From contig CANNBJ010000002.1 of the NCBI GenBank assembly GCA_947502835.1, positions 1 to 64,000 of the forward strand: a DNA stretch of 64,000 bases, given 5' to 3'. The notes beneath the pieces were generated by a model. That model was not told the DNA's origin. It saw nothing but the letters and a program-made list of their open reading frames with translations, and searched no databases. Position 1 is the stretch's first letter; each line of letters opens with the position of its first letter. This document shows, in pieces, positions 1 through 7,240 of this stretch. The stretch comes from Bdellovibrionales bacterium. Its GTDB lineage: Bacteria > Bdellovibrionota > UBA1018 > CAIMNF01. Made by a program: the position numbers and the translations under genes.

Positions 1-672
1 CGAGCTGCTTTGCTGCTGGGAGTGAGCCCCTCCACGATCGCAAGAAGGTTTATGTTTTTGGCGGGACAGGCGAGCCTGTCTCAATCAAGACTCATTGCTC
101 GCATTCCCCAAAGATCGATCGAATCCATACAGTTCGACGATCTCGAGTCAAGCATTCACACGAAGTGCAAGCCCGTGAGCGTTGCCCTGGCAGTTGAGTC
201 GAATTCGCGTAAAATCCTAGGCTTTCAAGTCAATGAGATGCCTGCGAAAGGCCACTTATCTCAGGTCTCAAGAAAGAAATACGGTCCTCGCAAAGATCAA
301 AGAGGCAGGGGTTGGAATCGACTTATGAAATCCATGAGGATGTTGATCAAGGAAGATGGCGCAGTCACATCGGATGAGAATCCTCATTATCCAAAATGGG
401 TGAGAAAGCATTTACCAAATGCTAAGCACATCCGGATCCCCGGAGGTCGTGGAGCGATTACAGGGCAGGGCGAGCTTCGGGACAAGCGGTTTGATCCCAT
501 GTTTTCCCTGAACCATACCTGCGCCATGCTTCGAGCAAACATCAACCGGCTCTTTCGGAAAACGTGGTGCACAAGCAAAAGAATCGAACGACTGAGGGAC
601 CATATTGCGCTCTATGTGGATTTCCATAACCGGAAATTGACGACGTCAGGTGCAATCTTCGAGGGCAGTTAA
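1..672 (+). CDS. IS1-like transposase, 5' end outside window
   Basis: The frame is open from the first base, so the gene begins left of the window; about 223 residues are visible. The N-terminal visible part (LLGVSPSTIARRF) reads as the end of a helix-turn-helix. It is followed by a DDE-type core: D in QFDDLES, a second D in TSDENPHYP, and a C-terminal block with LNHTCAMLRANINRLFRKTW and LYVDFHN. This layout matches the IS1-like transposases that carry the PAKGHLS segment. The third acidic residue is not obvious by eye. No clear terminal inverted repeat was seen just after the stop, so the element may be degenerate or its end may be short. The role would be transposition of its own element. 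Family placement is from memory of motif patterns. Confidence 0.62.
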   Translation, partial: RAALLLGVSPSTIARRFMFLAGQASLSQSRLIARIPQRSIESIQFDDLESSIHTKCKPVSVALAVESNSRKILGFQVNEMPAKGHLSQVSRKKYGPRKDQRGRGWNRLMKSMRMLIKEDGAVTSDENPHYPKWVRKHLPNAKHIRIPGGRGAITGQGELRDKRFDPMFSLNHTCAMLRANINRLFRKTWCTSKRIERLRDHIALYVDFHNRKLTTSGAIFEGS

Positions 673-703
673 CGTCAAAACACCACCGCTCGATTCAACC
701 CGC

Positions 704-723
704 CTCTTCAGTAAACTGAAGAG
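704..723 (+). promoter_or_regulatory. 8-bp hairpin abutting a start codon
   Basis: CTCTTCAG (704-711), loop TAAA, CTGAAGAG (716-723): a perfect 8-bp stem ending directly at the ATG at 724. The only purine-rich Shine-Dalgarno-like bases (GAAGAG) lie inside the 3' arm, so the structure could limit translation. It could also be a relic of the insertion-sequence end. Function is inferred. Confidence 0.4.
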
Positions 724-1506
724 ATGGAAATTCGTCATGGATGGCGCTCCCTTCTTTTCGCCCTTGTTTTCACCTCCCTGGTCAATGCCACTCCGGCGAC
801 CTCGCAAGAGCTATGCTCTCAAAGCCGGGCCGAGCTGCTTTCCAAGTTCGATGCCCCCGGGAACCGGATGGCCTTTCGGAATGACGGGGGCCTCTTTGAT
901 GGAGGCGTTTGCTGGTGGCACAGCAGGCTGCAAAGAAGCTCAATCTACCTTTCCCGATACGCTCCATCTCTCCCCCGCCCCACAGCAGGAGAAGCGAAAG
1001 CCATCGTTGAACATCTCGTTCACTTCGACTCGGCTGTGACCATACCCGGCTATGCAAATTTCAATGAGTTCACCAAAGATCACGAAGGTCTCATCCAGCA
1101 AGAATTGAATGAATGGCAGATCCGTGATGGATTCATCCAACAACAATGGGTCCGCGGTCTCTACGGAAGGCCCAGTATGCCCGCTGCGGTCCTTCGGGAG
1201 CGAATGGCACGCATCTTTGTGAAATTCAAAGCATCCAAGCCCGGCCTCTGGGTGATGGCCCAATTTCCCGGGATCACCTCGCACGCATTGCTGTTTACGG
1301 GAATGACCCGGACCGCAGAGGGATTCGACCTGAAGGTGATCGATTCCAATCGTCCTGAAGTCACGCGAACCCTGGTTTACAAATACGGGGATCGATCCAT
1401 CAAACTGGGGAACGAGGGGTTCACCCCGTTTGTCGGATTTCAATCCGATCAGGAAAAAATCGATGCCACTCTCCGGGCGCATTGTGGAACCCGGAACATT
1501 CCTTAG
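724..1506 (+). CDS. Exported protein of unknown function
   Basis: A 260-residue protein. Residues 1-28 form a signal peptide (basic start MEIRHGWR, hydrophobic core LLFALVF, then ATPATSQ). The mature part has Cys residues near both ends (ELCSQ, GGVCWW, RAHCG) that could form disulfides in the periplasm. A stretch such as GLWVMAQFPGITSHALLFTGM followed by KVIDSNRP resembles the His/Asn part of papain-like or C39-type folds, and GGVCWWHSR could supply the Cys; this is only a suggestion. The start at 724 is chosen because the signal peptide begins there. The 3' end overlaps the convergent aldolase gene by 4 bases. I do not recognise the family. Confidence 0.7.
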   Translation: MEIRHGWRSLLFALVFTSLVNATPATSQELCSQSRAELLSKFDAPGNRMAFRNDGGLFDGGVCWWHSRLQRSSIYLSRYAPSLPRPTAGEAKAIVEHLVHFDSAVTIPGYANFNEFTKDHEGLIQQELNEWQIRDGFIQQQWVRGLYGRPSMPAAVLRERMARIFVKFKASKPGLWVMAQFPGITSHALLFTGMTRTAEGFDLKVIDSNRPEVTRTLVYKYGDRSIKLGNEGFTPFVGFQSDQEKIDATLRAHCGTRNIP

Positions 1507-2567
1507 GCGTTGCGATTGATGTTGTTGAGATCCTCGAACGAAGCCTTCAATCGCTTCACGAAGCTCTCCTCGCCCTTCCGCAGCCAAACCCTTGGATCAT
1601 AGTGTTTTTTGTTGGGGCTATCCGGACCTTCGGGGTTCCCGAGCTGTCCCTGCAAGTAGGCCTGCTTCTCCAAGTAATAGTTCTTGATGCCCTCCCAGAA
1701 CGCCCACTGCATGTCGGTATCCAGATTCATCTTGATGACACCATACTCGATGGTTTCACGGATCTCAGCCTGGGTTGAGCCGGACCCCCCGTGGAATACG
1801 AAGTTCACGGGTTTGGCACCGGTTTTGAATTCCTTCGCAATATGCTCCTGCGAATTTTTCAGAATCACGGGGGTCAACTGCACGTTCCCCGGTTTGTACA
1901 CTCCGTGCACATTCCCGAACGAAGCAGCAATCGTAAATTGCCGGCCTACTTCTTTGAGATGCGAATAGGCATACGCCACATGTTCGGGTTGAGTATAGAG
2001 CTTTGCATTGTCAACATGGGTGTTGTCGACGCCGTCTTCTTCCCCACCGGTGACTCCGAGCTCAATTTCGATTCCCGTTTCGATCGCTTTCATTCGCTTG
2101 AAGTAGCGAGCGGAGATTTCAATATTCTCTTGCAATGACTCTTCCGAGAGGTCGAGCATGTGGGACGAGAACAGGGGCTTTCGATTGACTTGATAATGAG
2201 CCTCGCTCATCTCGAGCATCCCGTCGATCCATGGAAGGAGTTTCTTTGCCGCGTGATCCGTGTGAATGACCACAGGCACACCGTAGTACTCAGCCATCAT
2301 CTGAATGTGCTGGGCTCCGCTGACCGACCCCAAGACCGCCGCGCGATCATTCGGAAGCTTCAGGCTTTTCCCTGCATAGAACTGACCGCCTCCATTCGAG
2401 AACTGGATGATCACGGGGGAGTTCACTGATTTGGCAGTTTCGAGCACGGCATTGACGGAGTTGGTTCCCACCACATTCACGGCAGGCAGGGCGAAACGTG
2501 ATTCCTTTGCGTACTGATACAGTTCATCAAGAGCGCTTCCAAAAACAATGCCGGGTTTTAATTTCAT
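1503..2567 (-). CDS. fbaA: Fructose-bisphosphate aldolase, class II
   Basis: A 354-residue class IIA aldolase that interconverts fructose 1,6-bisphosphate with glyceraldehyde 3-phosphate and dihydroxyacetone phosphate in the cytosol (glycolysis/gluconeogenesis). It aligns by eye almost end to end with E. coli FbaA (about 359 residues). Landmarks are HTDHAAKKLLPWIDG with the Zn-binding His, SHMLDLSEESLQENIEI, IELGVTGGEEDGVDN, TIAASFGNVHGVYKPGNV, FHGGSGS (phosphate binding) and the C-terminal QGQLGNPEGPDSPNKKHYDP. The ATG at 2567 matches the family N terminus. It sits 43 bases downstream of another gene on the same strand, with a weak terminator-like hairpin between, so it may have its own promoter. 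Confidence 0.97.
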   Translation of the reverse strand: MKLKPGIVFGSALDELYQYAKESRFALPAVNVVGTNSVNAVLETAKSVNSPVIIQFSNGGGQFYAGKSLKLPNDRAAVLGSVSGAQHIQMMAEYYGVPVVIHTDHAAKKLLPWIDGMLEMSEAHYQVNRKPLFSSHMLDLSEESLQENIEISARYFKRMKAIETGIEIELGVTGGEEDGVDNTHVDNAKLYTQPEHVAYAYSHLKEVGRQFTIAASFGNVHGVYKPGNVQLTPVILKNSQEHIAKEFKTGAKPVNFVFHGGSGSTQAEIRETIEYGVIKMNLDTDMQWAFWEGIKNYYLEKQAYLQGQLGNPEGPDSPNKKHYDPRVWLRKGEESFVKRLKASFEDLNNINRNA

Positions 2568-2582
2568 GGGGCATTTTTATCG

Positions 2583-2601
2583 CAAAAAAGACGCGAAGCG
2601 T
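2583..2601 (-). terminator. Weak terminator-like hairpin
   Basis: On the minus strand ACGC, loop TTC, GCGT (2601-2591) is followed by C and six T (2590-2584), just after the stop of the gene ending at 2611. The stem is only 4 bp, so termination would be partial at best. Confidence 0.3.
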
Positions 2602-2610
2602 ACAAAAAAA

Positions 2611-4242
2611 TCAGGGCTTGATTTCCACATTTTCGAAGAGATTCCGGAGAACCACGAACCGGCTGCTTGCAGGAATCACCATCCCGCCCTCCTTGATGAA
2701 GAGAGGGGCAAGATCGGGATTCGCGCTCGCATCCATGGCGTGGAAGAAGGCCTGGACCCTGAAAAAATCAAGGGGGGTCAGGTTCGTCTGTCTGGAAATC
2801 CTGACCAGCTCCTCAAACGCTTCATGGGGACTGATTTCCCCGCGAAGCATGGATCCGATCACATCATTTCCCGTCAGCGCCTGCCCCAACTCGACCTCGG
2901 CTTTGGAATATCCGGCCTTTCTCATCATCTGTCCAACAACCTCCACCGTGATTTCCTTGAAACTGGCATCAATGGCGGACGCAATGGGTTTTCCTATATG
3001 GCGGAGGACAAAGCTGAAGGTCACCGTGCTGCGCAGATCCACATTCGGCGGTGCCTTGAGGGAGGTGCCGTAAAAAAAAGAACCGTGTTTTTCCAACTGC
3101 TCCAATCCGAGCAGAGTCTGGTGTTCGATCGTATTTCTTTCGAACAAGGGAATCCTCTCACCCATGAGCCCGGAAAAAGTGTAGCTCCTTCCTCGAATCA
3201 GAATCGGCTCGGCTCTTGAATGAAGAAGTCCCATCAAGCTCATGCCCGAGTTTCTGGAAAATCCCCGGGCAAGATCCCCGAAACCCGAGATCCGCAAGGA
3301 TTCCTGTTTCAAAATTTCGAGATACGTGGCTTTCGGATAGGTCGCAATCCGGAACCTTTCAGGAATGCTGTAGCGAAACACATATTCGCTCAGACCCGGA
3401 GCTCCCCTCGGCAATCGGTCGACAATCTGCATTGGCACATCATAGATCCGGATGTGGGAACCGTAATTGATCGGAACAGTCTTATCGGTCGAGATGGAAA
3501 CACCGTCCGGATGAAACGCCTCTGCCTTTACCGAGTGCGTATTCGCATCCGATTGATCGAGAAAAACAATACCTCCGTCACCCACCTCCTCGAGAGGCTT
3601 CCCCACTTGGGATTGGGAGCGTGCCGGTCCCTTGAAAAAATTGCTCCCCTTGTACATCCGGACATGGCCGGGCTTCACTTCCGGCAGAACCGGAATGCCC
3701 GTAAGGTACCTGATCCGGTCATGGGTAATGACCACTGTGTTTTTATAGGCATTCACAAGTGCATGAAGGAGATTGCCGTCCCTTCGTTCCGGATGTTCAA
3801 GGAGACGCTGAATCCAAATCAGAATCTCACGGGGAGTGCCTTTGCCTCGGAAACCCTGGAGCATTCTGGAAATCTGCTCGGGAGTGATGCGATTCACAAG
3901 CGCACTGCCAAGAGCCTCAACGGCAGCCTCGGGAACAGGATATTTCAGCACGGCAAGGTGAAACGCGGGATCCCCTAGATCAACCCACTCACGATAATTT
4001 TGTTCAAGATAATCGGGGCCAAGCTCAGGAAGACTCTTTGGTAGTTGCCTCTCGAAAATCAATCTGACTTCTTTTTCAAACGCATGAACCCCGATCGGTC
4101 CTTCTTTTGCGGAATTCACCCGCTTCAAGACGGAGTCGATGAGGGAATTGCAGAAATCCGCAAAGGGATCCGGCCTTGGCGCTGCCTGCAGGAAAGCAGG
4201 ATGCGCAGAGAAAAGCGCGAGACATGCTCCCAAAAGTGCCAT
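2611..4242 (-). CDS. Exported protein, possible ADP-ribosyltransferase fold
   Basis: A 543-residue exported protein (signal peptide MALLGACLALFSAHPAFLQA). The start is the ATG at 4242; an in-frame TTG at 4260 is possible but unneeded. Residue numbers here count from that TTG. The N-terminal 190 residues are helical and unknown. Residues about 198-310 follow the order seen in R-S-E class ADP-ribosyltransferases: HVRMYKGS (Arg 201), then HPDGVSISTDKTVPINYG (SIST, 255-258), then IRIYDV, then LSEYVFRYSIPERFRI (Glu 292). The residue two before the Glu is Leu rather than Glu/Gln, so an arginine-type ExE motif is incomplete. The C-terminal 230 residues are helical. It lies 26 bases after a small exported protein on the same strand, probably as one operon. 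The fold assignment is a pattern-based suggestion. Confidence 0.6.
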   Translation of the reverse strand: MALLGACLALFSAHPAFLQAAPRPDPFADFCNSLIDSVLKRVNSAKEGPIGVHAFEKEVRLIFERQLPKSLPELGPDYLEQNYREWVDLGDPAFHLAVLKYPVPEAAVEALGSALVNRITPEQISRMLQGFRGKGTPREILIWIQRLLEHPERRDGNLLHALVNAYKNTVVITHDRIRYLTGIPVLPEVKPGHVRMYKGSNFFKGPARSQSQVGKPLEEVGDGGIVFLDQSDANTHSVKAEAFHPDGVSISTDKTVPINYGSHIRIYDVPMQIVDRLPRGAPGLSEYVFRYSIPERFRIATYPKATYLEILKQESLRISGFGDLARGFSRNSGMSLMGLLHSRAEPILIRGRSYTFSGLMGERIPLFERNTIEHQTLLGLEQLEKHGSFFYGTSLKAPPNVDLRSTVTFSFVLRHIGKPIASAIDASFKEITVEVVGQMMRKAGYSKAEVELGQALTGNDVIGSMLRGEISPHEAFEELVRISRQTNLTPLDFFRVQAFFHAMDASANPDLAPLFIKEGGMVIPASSRFVVLRNLFENVEIKP

Positions 4243-4268
4243 GCCCTTCGAGGCCACCAAAACTCGTT

Positions 4269-4718
4269 TCAGCGGGAACTCCTGAAAAACCCTCGAAACG
4301 AACCATAGCCAAGCTCCGGGTCGTTGAGAAAGGCCTCCACGGTCACCCGTTCATGGATCAGGGATCTCATGAGTGCCTCAAGGCTGATCTTTCGCGCAGA
4401 ATAGGAACGGAAGGCCTCTCTTACATCCCTCATCAAGGGATCCCTGTGAAACTCGGCCAGGGTTTTCTTTGAATCGATGTGATGTTCACGGAAGATCCGG
4501 AGAGCCAAACTTTCAAACCGCGCACGCTCCCCGGCCGTAAGTACGGAGACCTCAAAAGAACTCAACTCTCCACTGAGATGCCGAAGTCGATTTCGATCCA
4601 AATTTGAAACCGTCTGTTCCAGAAGAGGCAGAAGGGATTGGGCAACCGCTTCCGAGTCCGCGGAGGCGGAATGCGCAAGAGGTGATAAAAATGCCATCAA
4701 CACTTGAAAAATGATCAT
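4269..4718 (-). CDS. Small exported helical protein
   Basis: A 149-residue protein with a short signal peptide (MIIFQVLMAFLSPLAHSASA). The mature part is predicted helical and charged (SLLPLLEQTVSNLDRNRLRHL, RARFESLALRIFREHH). No Cys and no recognised motif. It is the first gene of the pair with the larger exported protein ending at 2611, separated by only 26 bases, so the two are likely co-transcribed and may act together in the periplasm. No convincing Shine-Dalgarno is visible before the ATG. Confidence 0.65.
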   Translation of the reverse strand: MIIFQVLMAFLSPLAHSASADSEAVAQSLLPLLEQTVSNLDRNRLRHLSGELSSFEVSVLTAGERARFESLALRIFREHHIDSKKTLAEFHRDPLMRDVREAFRSYSARKISLEALMRSLIHERVTVEAFLNDPELGYGSFRGFFRSSR

Positions 4719-4869
4719 AAAACGTGCTCGAAAACCGCCCTTACCCTACCACTTCCGTATGGGATTTTCAGCGTCAAAGTATTGATGAAACTGCGCCAAC
4801 CCTCGGGATTTAAATGAGAACCATTGAAAATTCCTTGCAAAGGTCGTCCTGTTTGCGATTCTAGAATTC

Positions 4870-5328
4870 ATGGATAACGCTCACAAGAGGTCACGGCAGA
4901 CGTTTCTCATCAATCCCGATTTCCAGTGGGCGATGATCCGATGGACACTTTTCATCTCCCTCTTCAGTTCAGGGATTTTCTACATCTCCACCGTGATCTT
5001 CTTTAACGATCTTCAGGAGCTCGGCTTGCAGCAGAAGCTTTCACCGGATTCTCCGTACTTCCGGTTTCTTGCCTTGGAAAACCAAAGGATGAATTTGATT
5101 TTTGGTCTGACCACAGCCATCAGCTCTGTTTTGATCGTTCTTTTCGGGATGCGGTTTTCCCACAAGATCGCAGGTCCGATCCATCGCTTCCGGCAGTACC
5201 TTTCGGGGATTGATCCGTCCTCAACGAAACTCCCGGATCTCAAATTCAGGGAAGACGACTTCTTTCAGGAGCTCGCTACCGATTTCAATTCCTTCAAATC
5301 TAAAATCCAAGCCCCGCGCCAAGACTGA
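4870..5328 (+). CDS. Membrane protein with HAMP-like linker, no output domain
   Basis: A 152-residue protein. It has two membrane segments (about residues 24-45, FISLFSSGIFYISTVIFF, and 75-96, LIFGLTTAISSVLIVLFGM) flanking a roughly 30-residue periplasmic loop. After the second helix comes a HAMP-like stretch (RFSHKIAGPIHRFRQYLSGI and a DLKFREDDFFQELATDFNSF repeat). It then stops where a chemoreceptor, kinase or phosphatase domain would normally begin. This resembles the short membrane plus HAMP proteins seen in Bdellovibrio-like genomes. The 3' end overlaps the convergent gene by 29 bases. It could be a sensor subunit acting in trans. Confidence 0.72.
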   Translation: MDNAHKRSRQTFLINPDFQWAMIRWTLFISLFSSGIFYISTVIFFNDLQELGLQQKLSPDSPYFRFLALENQRMNLIFGLTTAISSVLIVLFGMRFSHKIAGPIHRFRQYLSGIDPSSTKLPDLKFREDDFFQELATDFNSFKSKIQAPRQD

Positions 5329-6019
5329 GGGATCGCATGTTCGCCTCCTCGGAACCAATGCGGGCATCGAGTTCGGCGTAATCAATCCCCACAAACCAAC
5401 TCATGGTACTCGAAATCAGCTGCCGGAAATACAGTCCGGCGGCGAGCTCCCGGTTGGAGAGAATATCAAACGAACCCGCAACCAGGACCGGGGAATACTT
5501 GAAATACGTCATGACTGACCTTGTCTGGGAAATCCGAAATGAGAACTCTGGAAAGATCTGCGGCCCAACCATATCCTTGAATCCGATCTCTGAAAACGAG
5601 GTGTTGTAATACACGCCCCCATTCAGACGAACCTGTACTCTTGATTCCGGCGGGGTCAGAAACCTCCCTGACCGGAGATTGACTCCCAGAATTCTGAGTT
5701 GGTAGATCCCGGTGTTTGAGAGCGAGAGCGAATTGAAAAAGAAGCTCCCCCCAATCGACCACGCGCTCCCGGGGATCGCCGTTTCGAGCCCGCCTTTCAG
5801 TGTGATGAACCGTTGCGTGAAGGGAGCAACCTGGGTCTGGGAATAATGCAAATGAGTGAGCCCGAGACCCAAGGATTTTCTCAATCGTGATCGTTGCGGC
5901 TTTGCCTCTGTCCGGATCTTTCTTTGCTGGGGAACTTCCGCACCGGTGGCAGGAAGGACCGGCAACACAAACAACAGAGGAATGGAATGCGCTAAAACCT
6001 TATTGAGTCCGGTTTTCAT
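5300..6019 (-). CDS. Outer-membrane beta-barrel protein, paralogue 2
   Basis: A 239-residue protein with a signal peptide (MKTGLNKVLAHSIPLLFVLPVLPATGA). It is followed by a basic linker and about 200 residues of alternating polar/aromatic strands ending in LSLGAGLGF, the terminal Phe typical of Bam substrates. The ATG at 6019 has GGAGG six bases upstream; a GTG sits one codon earlier. It is clearly related to the neighbouring gene ending at 6037: both contain a G-x-N-L-R segment, a GG-x-YY-x-T segment with G-x-K-x-V/M-x-G-P-Q-x-F-P, F-x-K-x-S-P, L-S-N-x-E and V-x-Y-A. Only 17 bases separate the two, so they form a tandem duplicated operon. The ligand or role is unknown. Confidence 0.72.
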   Translation of the reverse strand: MKTGLNKVLAHSIPLLFVLPVLPATGAEVPQQRKIRTEAKPQRSRLRKSLGLGLTHLHYSQTQVAPFTQRFITLKGGLETAIPGSAWSIGGSFFFNSLSLSNTGIYQLRILGVNLRSGRFLTPPESRVQVRLNGGVYYNTSFSEIGFKDMVGPQIFPEFSFRISQTRSVMTYFKYSPVLVAGSFDILSNRELAAGLYFRQLISSTMSWFVGIDYAELDARIGSEEANMRSLSLGAGLGF

Positions 6020-6036
6020 CACTCCCCTCCGCCGCG

Positions 6037-7179
6037 TCAGAATGTTACGCTTCCCCCAAGACTGATGCTGTTTGAACTGATTTCCACTTCTTCGTCCGAG
6101 AACGAAATCTGCGCATAGTCGACCGAGATGGAATAGGTGCGGGTTTCGGTTGGAATCAGATAGGAAACGCCTGTCGCAAATTCGTGATTCGAGAGGCTCA
6201 AAAATCCGAAATTATTGCTGATGGGCGAGAACTTCAAGAACGCGCTCACTGCGTGACCATTGTCCAGATTGCGGCGTAGGGAAGGAAAGAGCTGGGGTCC
6301 GGAAACGTTCTTGTAACCAAACGAACTGTCGGATGCGAACATCGTGGAATAGTACCACCCTCCATAGAGAGACAATCTCCAGGGAGCTTCTACTTGCGGA
6401 AAAATGTACCCAAGCCTGAGATTGAGGCCAAGAAAGCGCACATCCACGGGAGAGCTCCGGGAAAGGCTCACGAAATTAAAAAAACCCGTGAATCCCAAAT
6501 CCCACTTTGGGGGAGCGATGAAGTAATTGGCCGAAACCTTGGCAGTCATGACGATGGACTGGTACGAATCGATTGCCGTTTGACGATAGTTCAAGGAGCT
6601 GATCCCCAATCCGGGGGAGACAAACCAATTTCTTTTCAGTTTTTGATTGAATTCACCCGCTGGGAGTTCCGATTCCTTGGCTTCGATTTCACCTGCGACC
6701 GGAATGGCCGGCATTTCGAGCTCGAGTTGATAAAAGTGGTACTCGACCTCGCCCTTGGGTCCCACAAGCGCAAGTTCAAGATTCTTAAAACCCGCGTCAA
6801 AAGGGATTTTCAGCTCAAAGAAACCCTCTCGACCCACGTCAAAGCTCTTCTCATTCCAAATGACATTCCACTTGGACGCATCCTCACGCTCCACCCGTCC
6901 CTGAAGCGAGAGAACCGACTCGGAGCTGGAACCAAAATACCTGGTAACCACTTTGTTGGTGCCATCATCCCAAGCCACGGGCTTCAACCCCTTGGGTTGG
7001 CGATCACCCTTGGTTACCTTGACCTGAATCACCCTTTCCGGACGAAACGAATTCTCAGTGTTCTCCGCAATCCCCACATCCTCTGCAATCGCCAAAGTTC
7101 CAACTCCGGACGCAGAGGCCACTGACAGGAGCAAAAGCCATAAAACGCGAGGAGAGTAAGGCTTCTGGAGTTTTTCCAT
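6037..7179 (-). CDS. Outer-membrane beta-barrel protein, paralogue 1
   Basis: A 380-residue protein. The ATG at 7179 starts the signal peptide (MEKLQKPYSPRVLWLLLLSVASAS); the longer frame upstream lacks support. After the signal comes a beta-rich periplasmic domain of about 140 residues (RVIQVKVTKGDRQPKG through FKNLELALVGPKGEVEYHFYQLEL). A C-terminal barrel of about 190 residues then ends in SISLGGSVTF with terminal Phe. The barrel is paralogous to the next gene. It is divergent from the phosphatase gene, with about 60 bases between the starts, so the two units probably share a promoter region. Confidence 0.74.
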   Translation of the reverse strand: MEKLQKPYSPRVLWLLLLSVASASGVGTLAIAEDVGIAENTENSFRPERVIQVKVTKGDRQPKGLKPVAWDDGTNKVVTRYFGSSSESVLSLQGRVEREDASKWNVIWNEKSFDVGREGFFELKIPFDAGFKNLELALVGPKGEVEYHFYQLELEMPAIPVAGEIEAKESELPAGEFNQKLKRNWFVSPGLGISSLNYRQTAIDSYQSIVMTAKVSANYFIAPPKWDLGFTGFFNFVSLSRSSPVDVRFLGLNLRLGYIFPQVEAPWRLSLYGGWYYSTMFASDSSFGYKNVSGPQLFPSLRRNLDNGHAVSAFLKFSPISNNFGFLSLSNHEFATGVSYLIPTETRTYSISVDYAQISFSDEEVEISSNSISLGGSVTF

Positions 7180-7240
7180 CTGTAGGAAATTGTACCAAAA
7201 CCTTTGGCAATTTCCATACTTTAGCGGAATAATCGTAAGG

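Noticed and set aside
1-840. CGAGCTGCTTT at position 1 and again near 831 as a duplicated insertion target
   Set aside because: Eleven shared bases with no matching flanks and too far from any transposon end; likely chance.
940-1587. 215-codon open frame on the minus strand across the exported protein gene
   Set aside because: It is antisense to a gene with a good signal peptide, has no family-like motif and would overlap fbaA.
2548-3219. 223-codon plus-strand open frame
   Set aside because: Low-complexity-like composition, antisense to the ART-like protein, no start signal; a shadow frame.
4835-4867. TTGCAA and TAGAAT as promoter boxes before the HAMP-like gene
   Set aside because: The spacing is 21 bases, too long for a normal promoter, and the second box nearly touches the start codon.
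6394-7125. 243-codon plus-strand open frame across the outer-membrane barrel gene
   Set aside because: The barrel gene on the other strand has a signal peptide, paralogue and terminal Phe; this frame has none of these.
7204-7233. TTGGCA and AATAAT as promoter boxes before the phosphatase gene
   Set aside because: Spacing of 18 is acceptable, but transcription would then start about at the GTG, leaving no leader; too weak to list.
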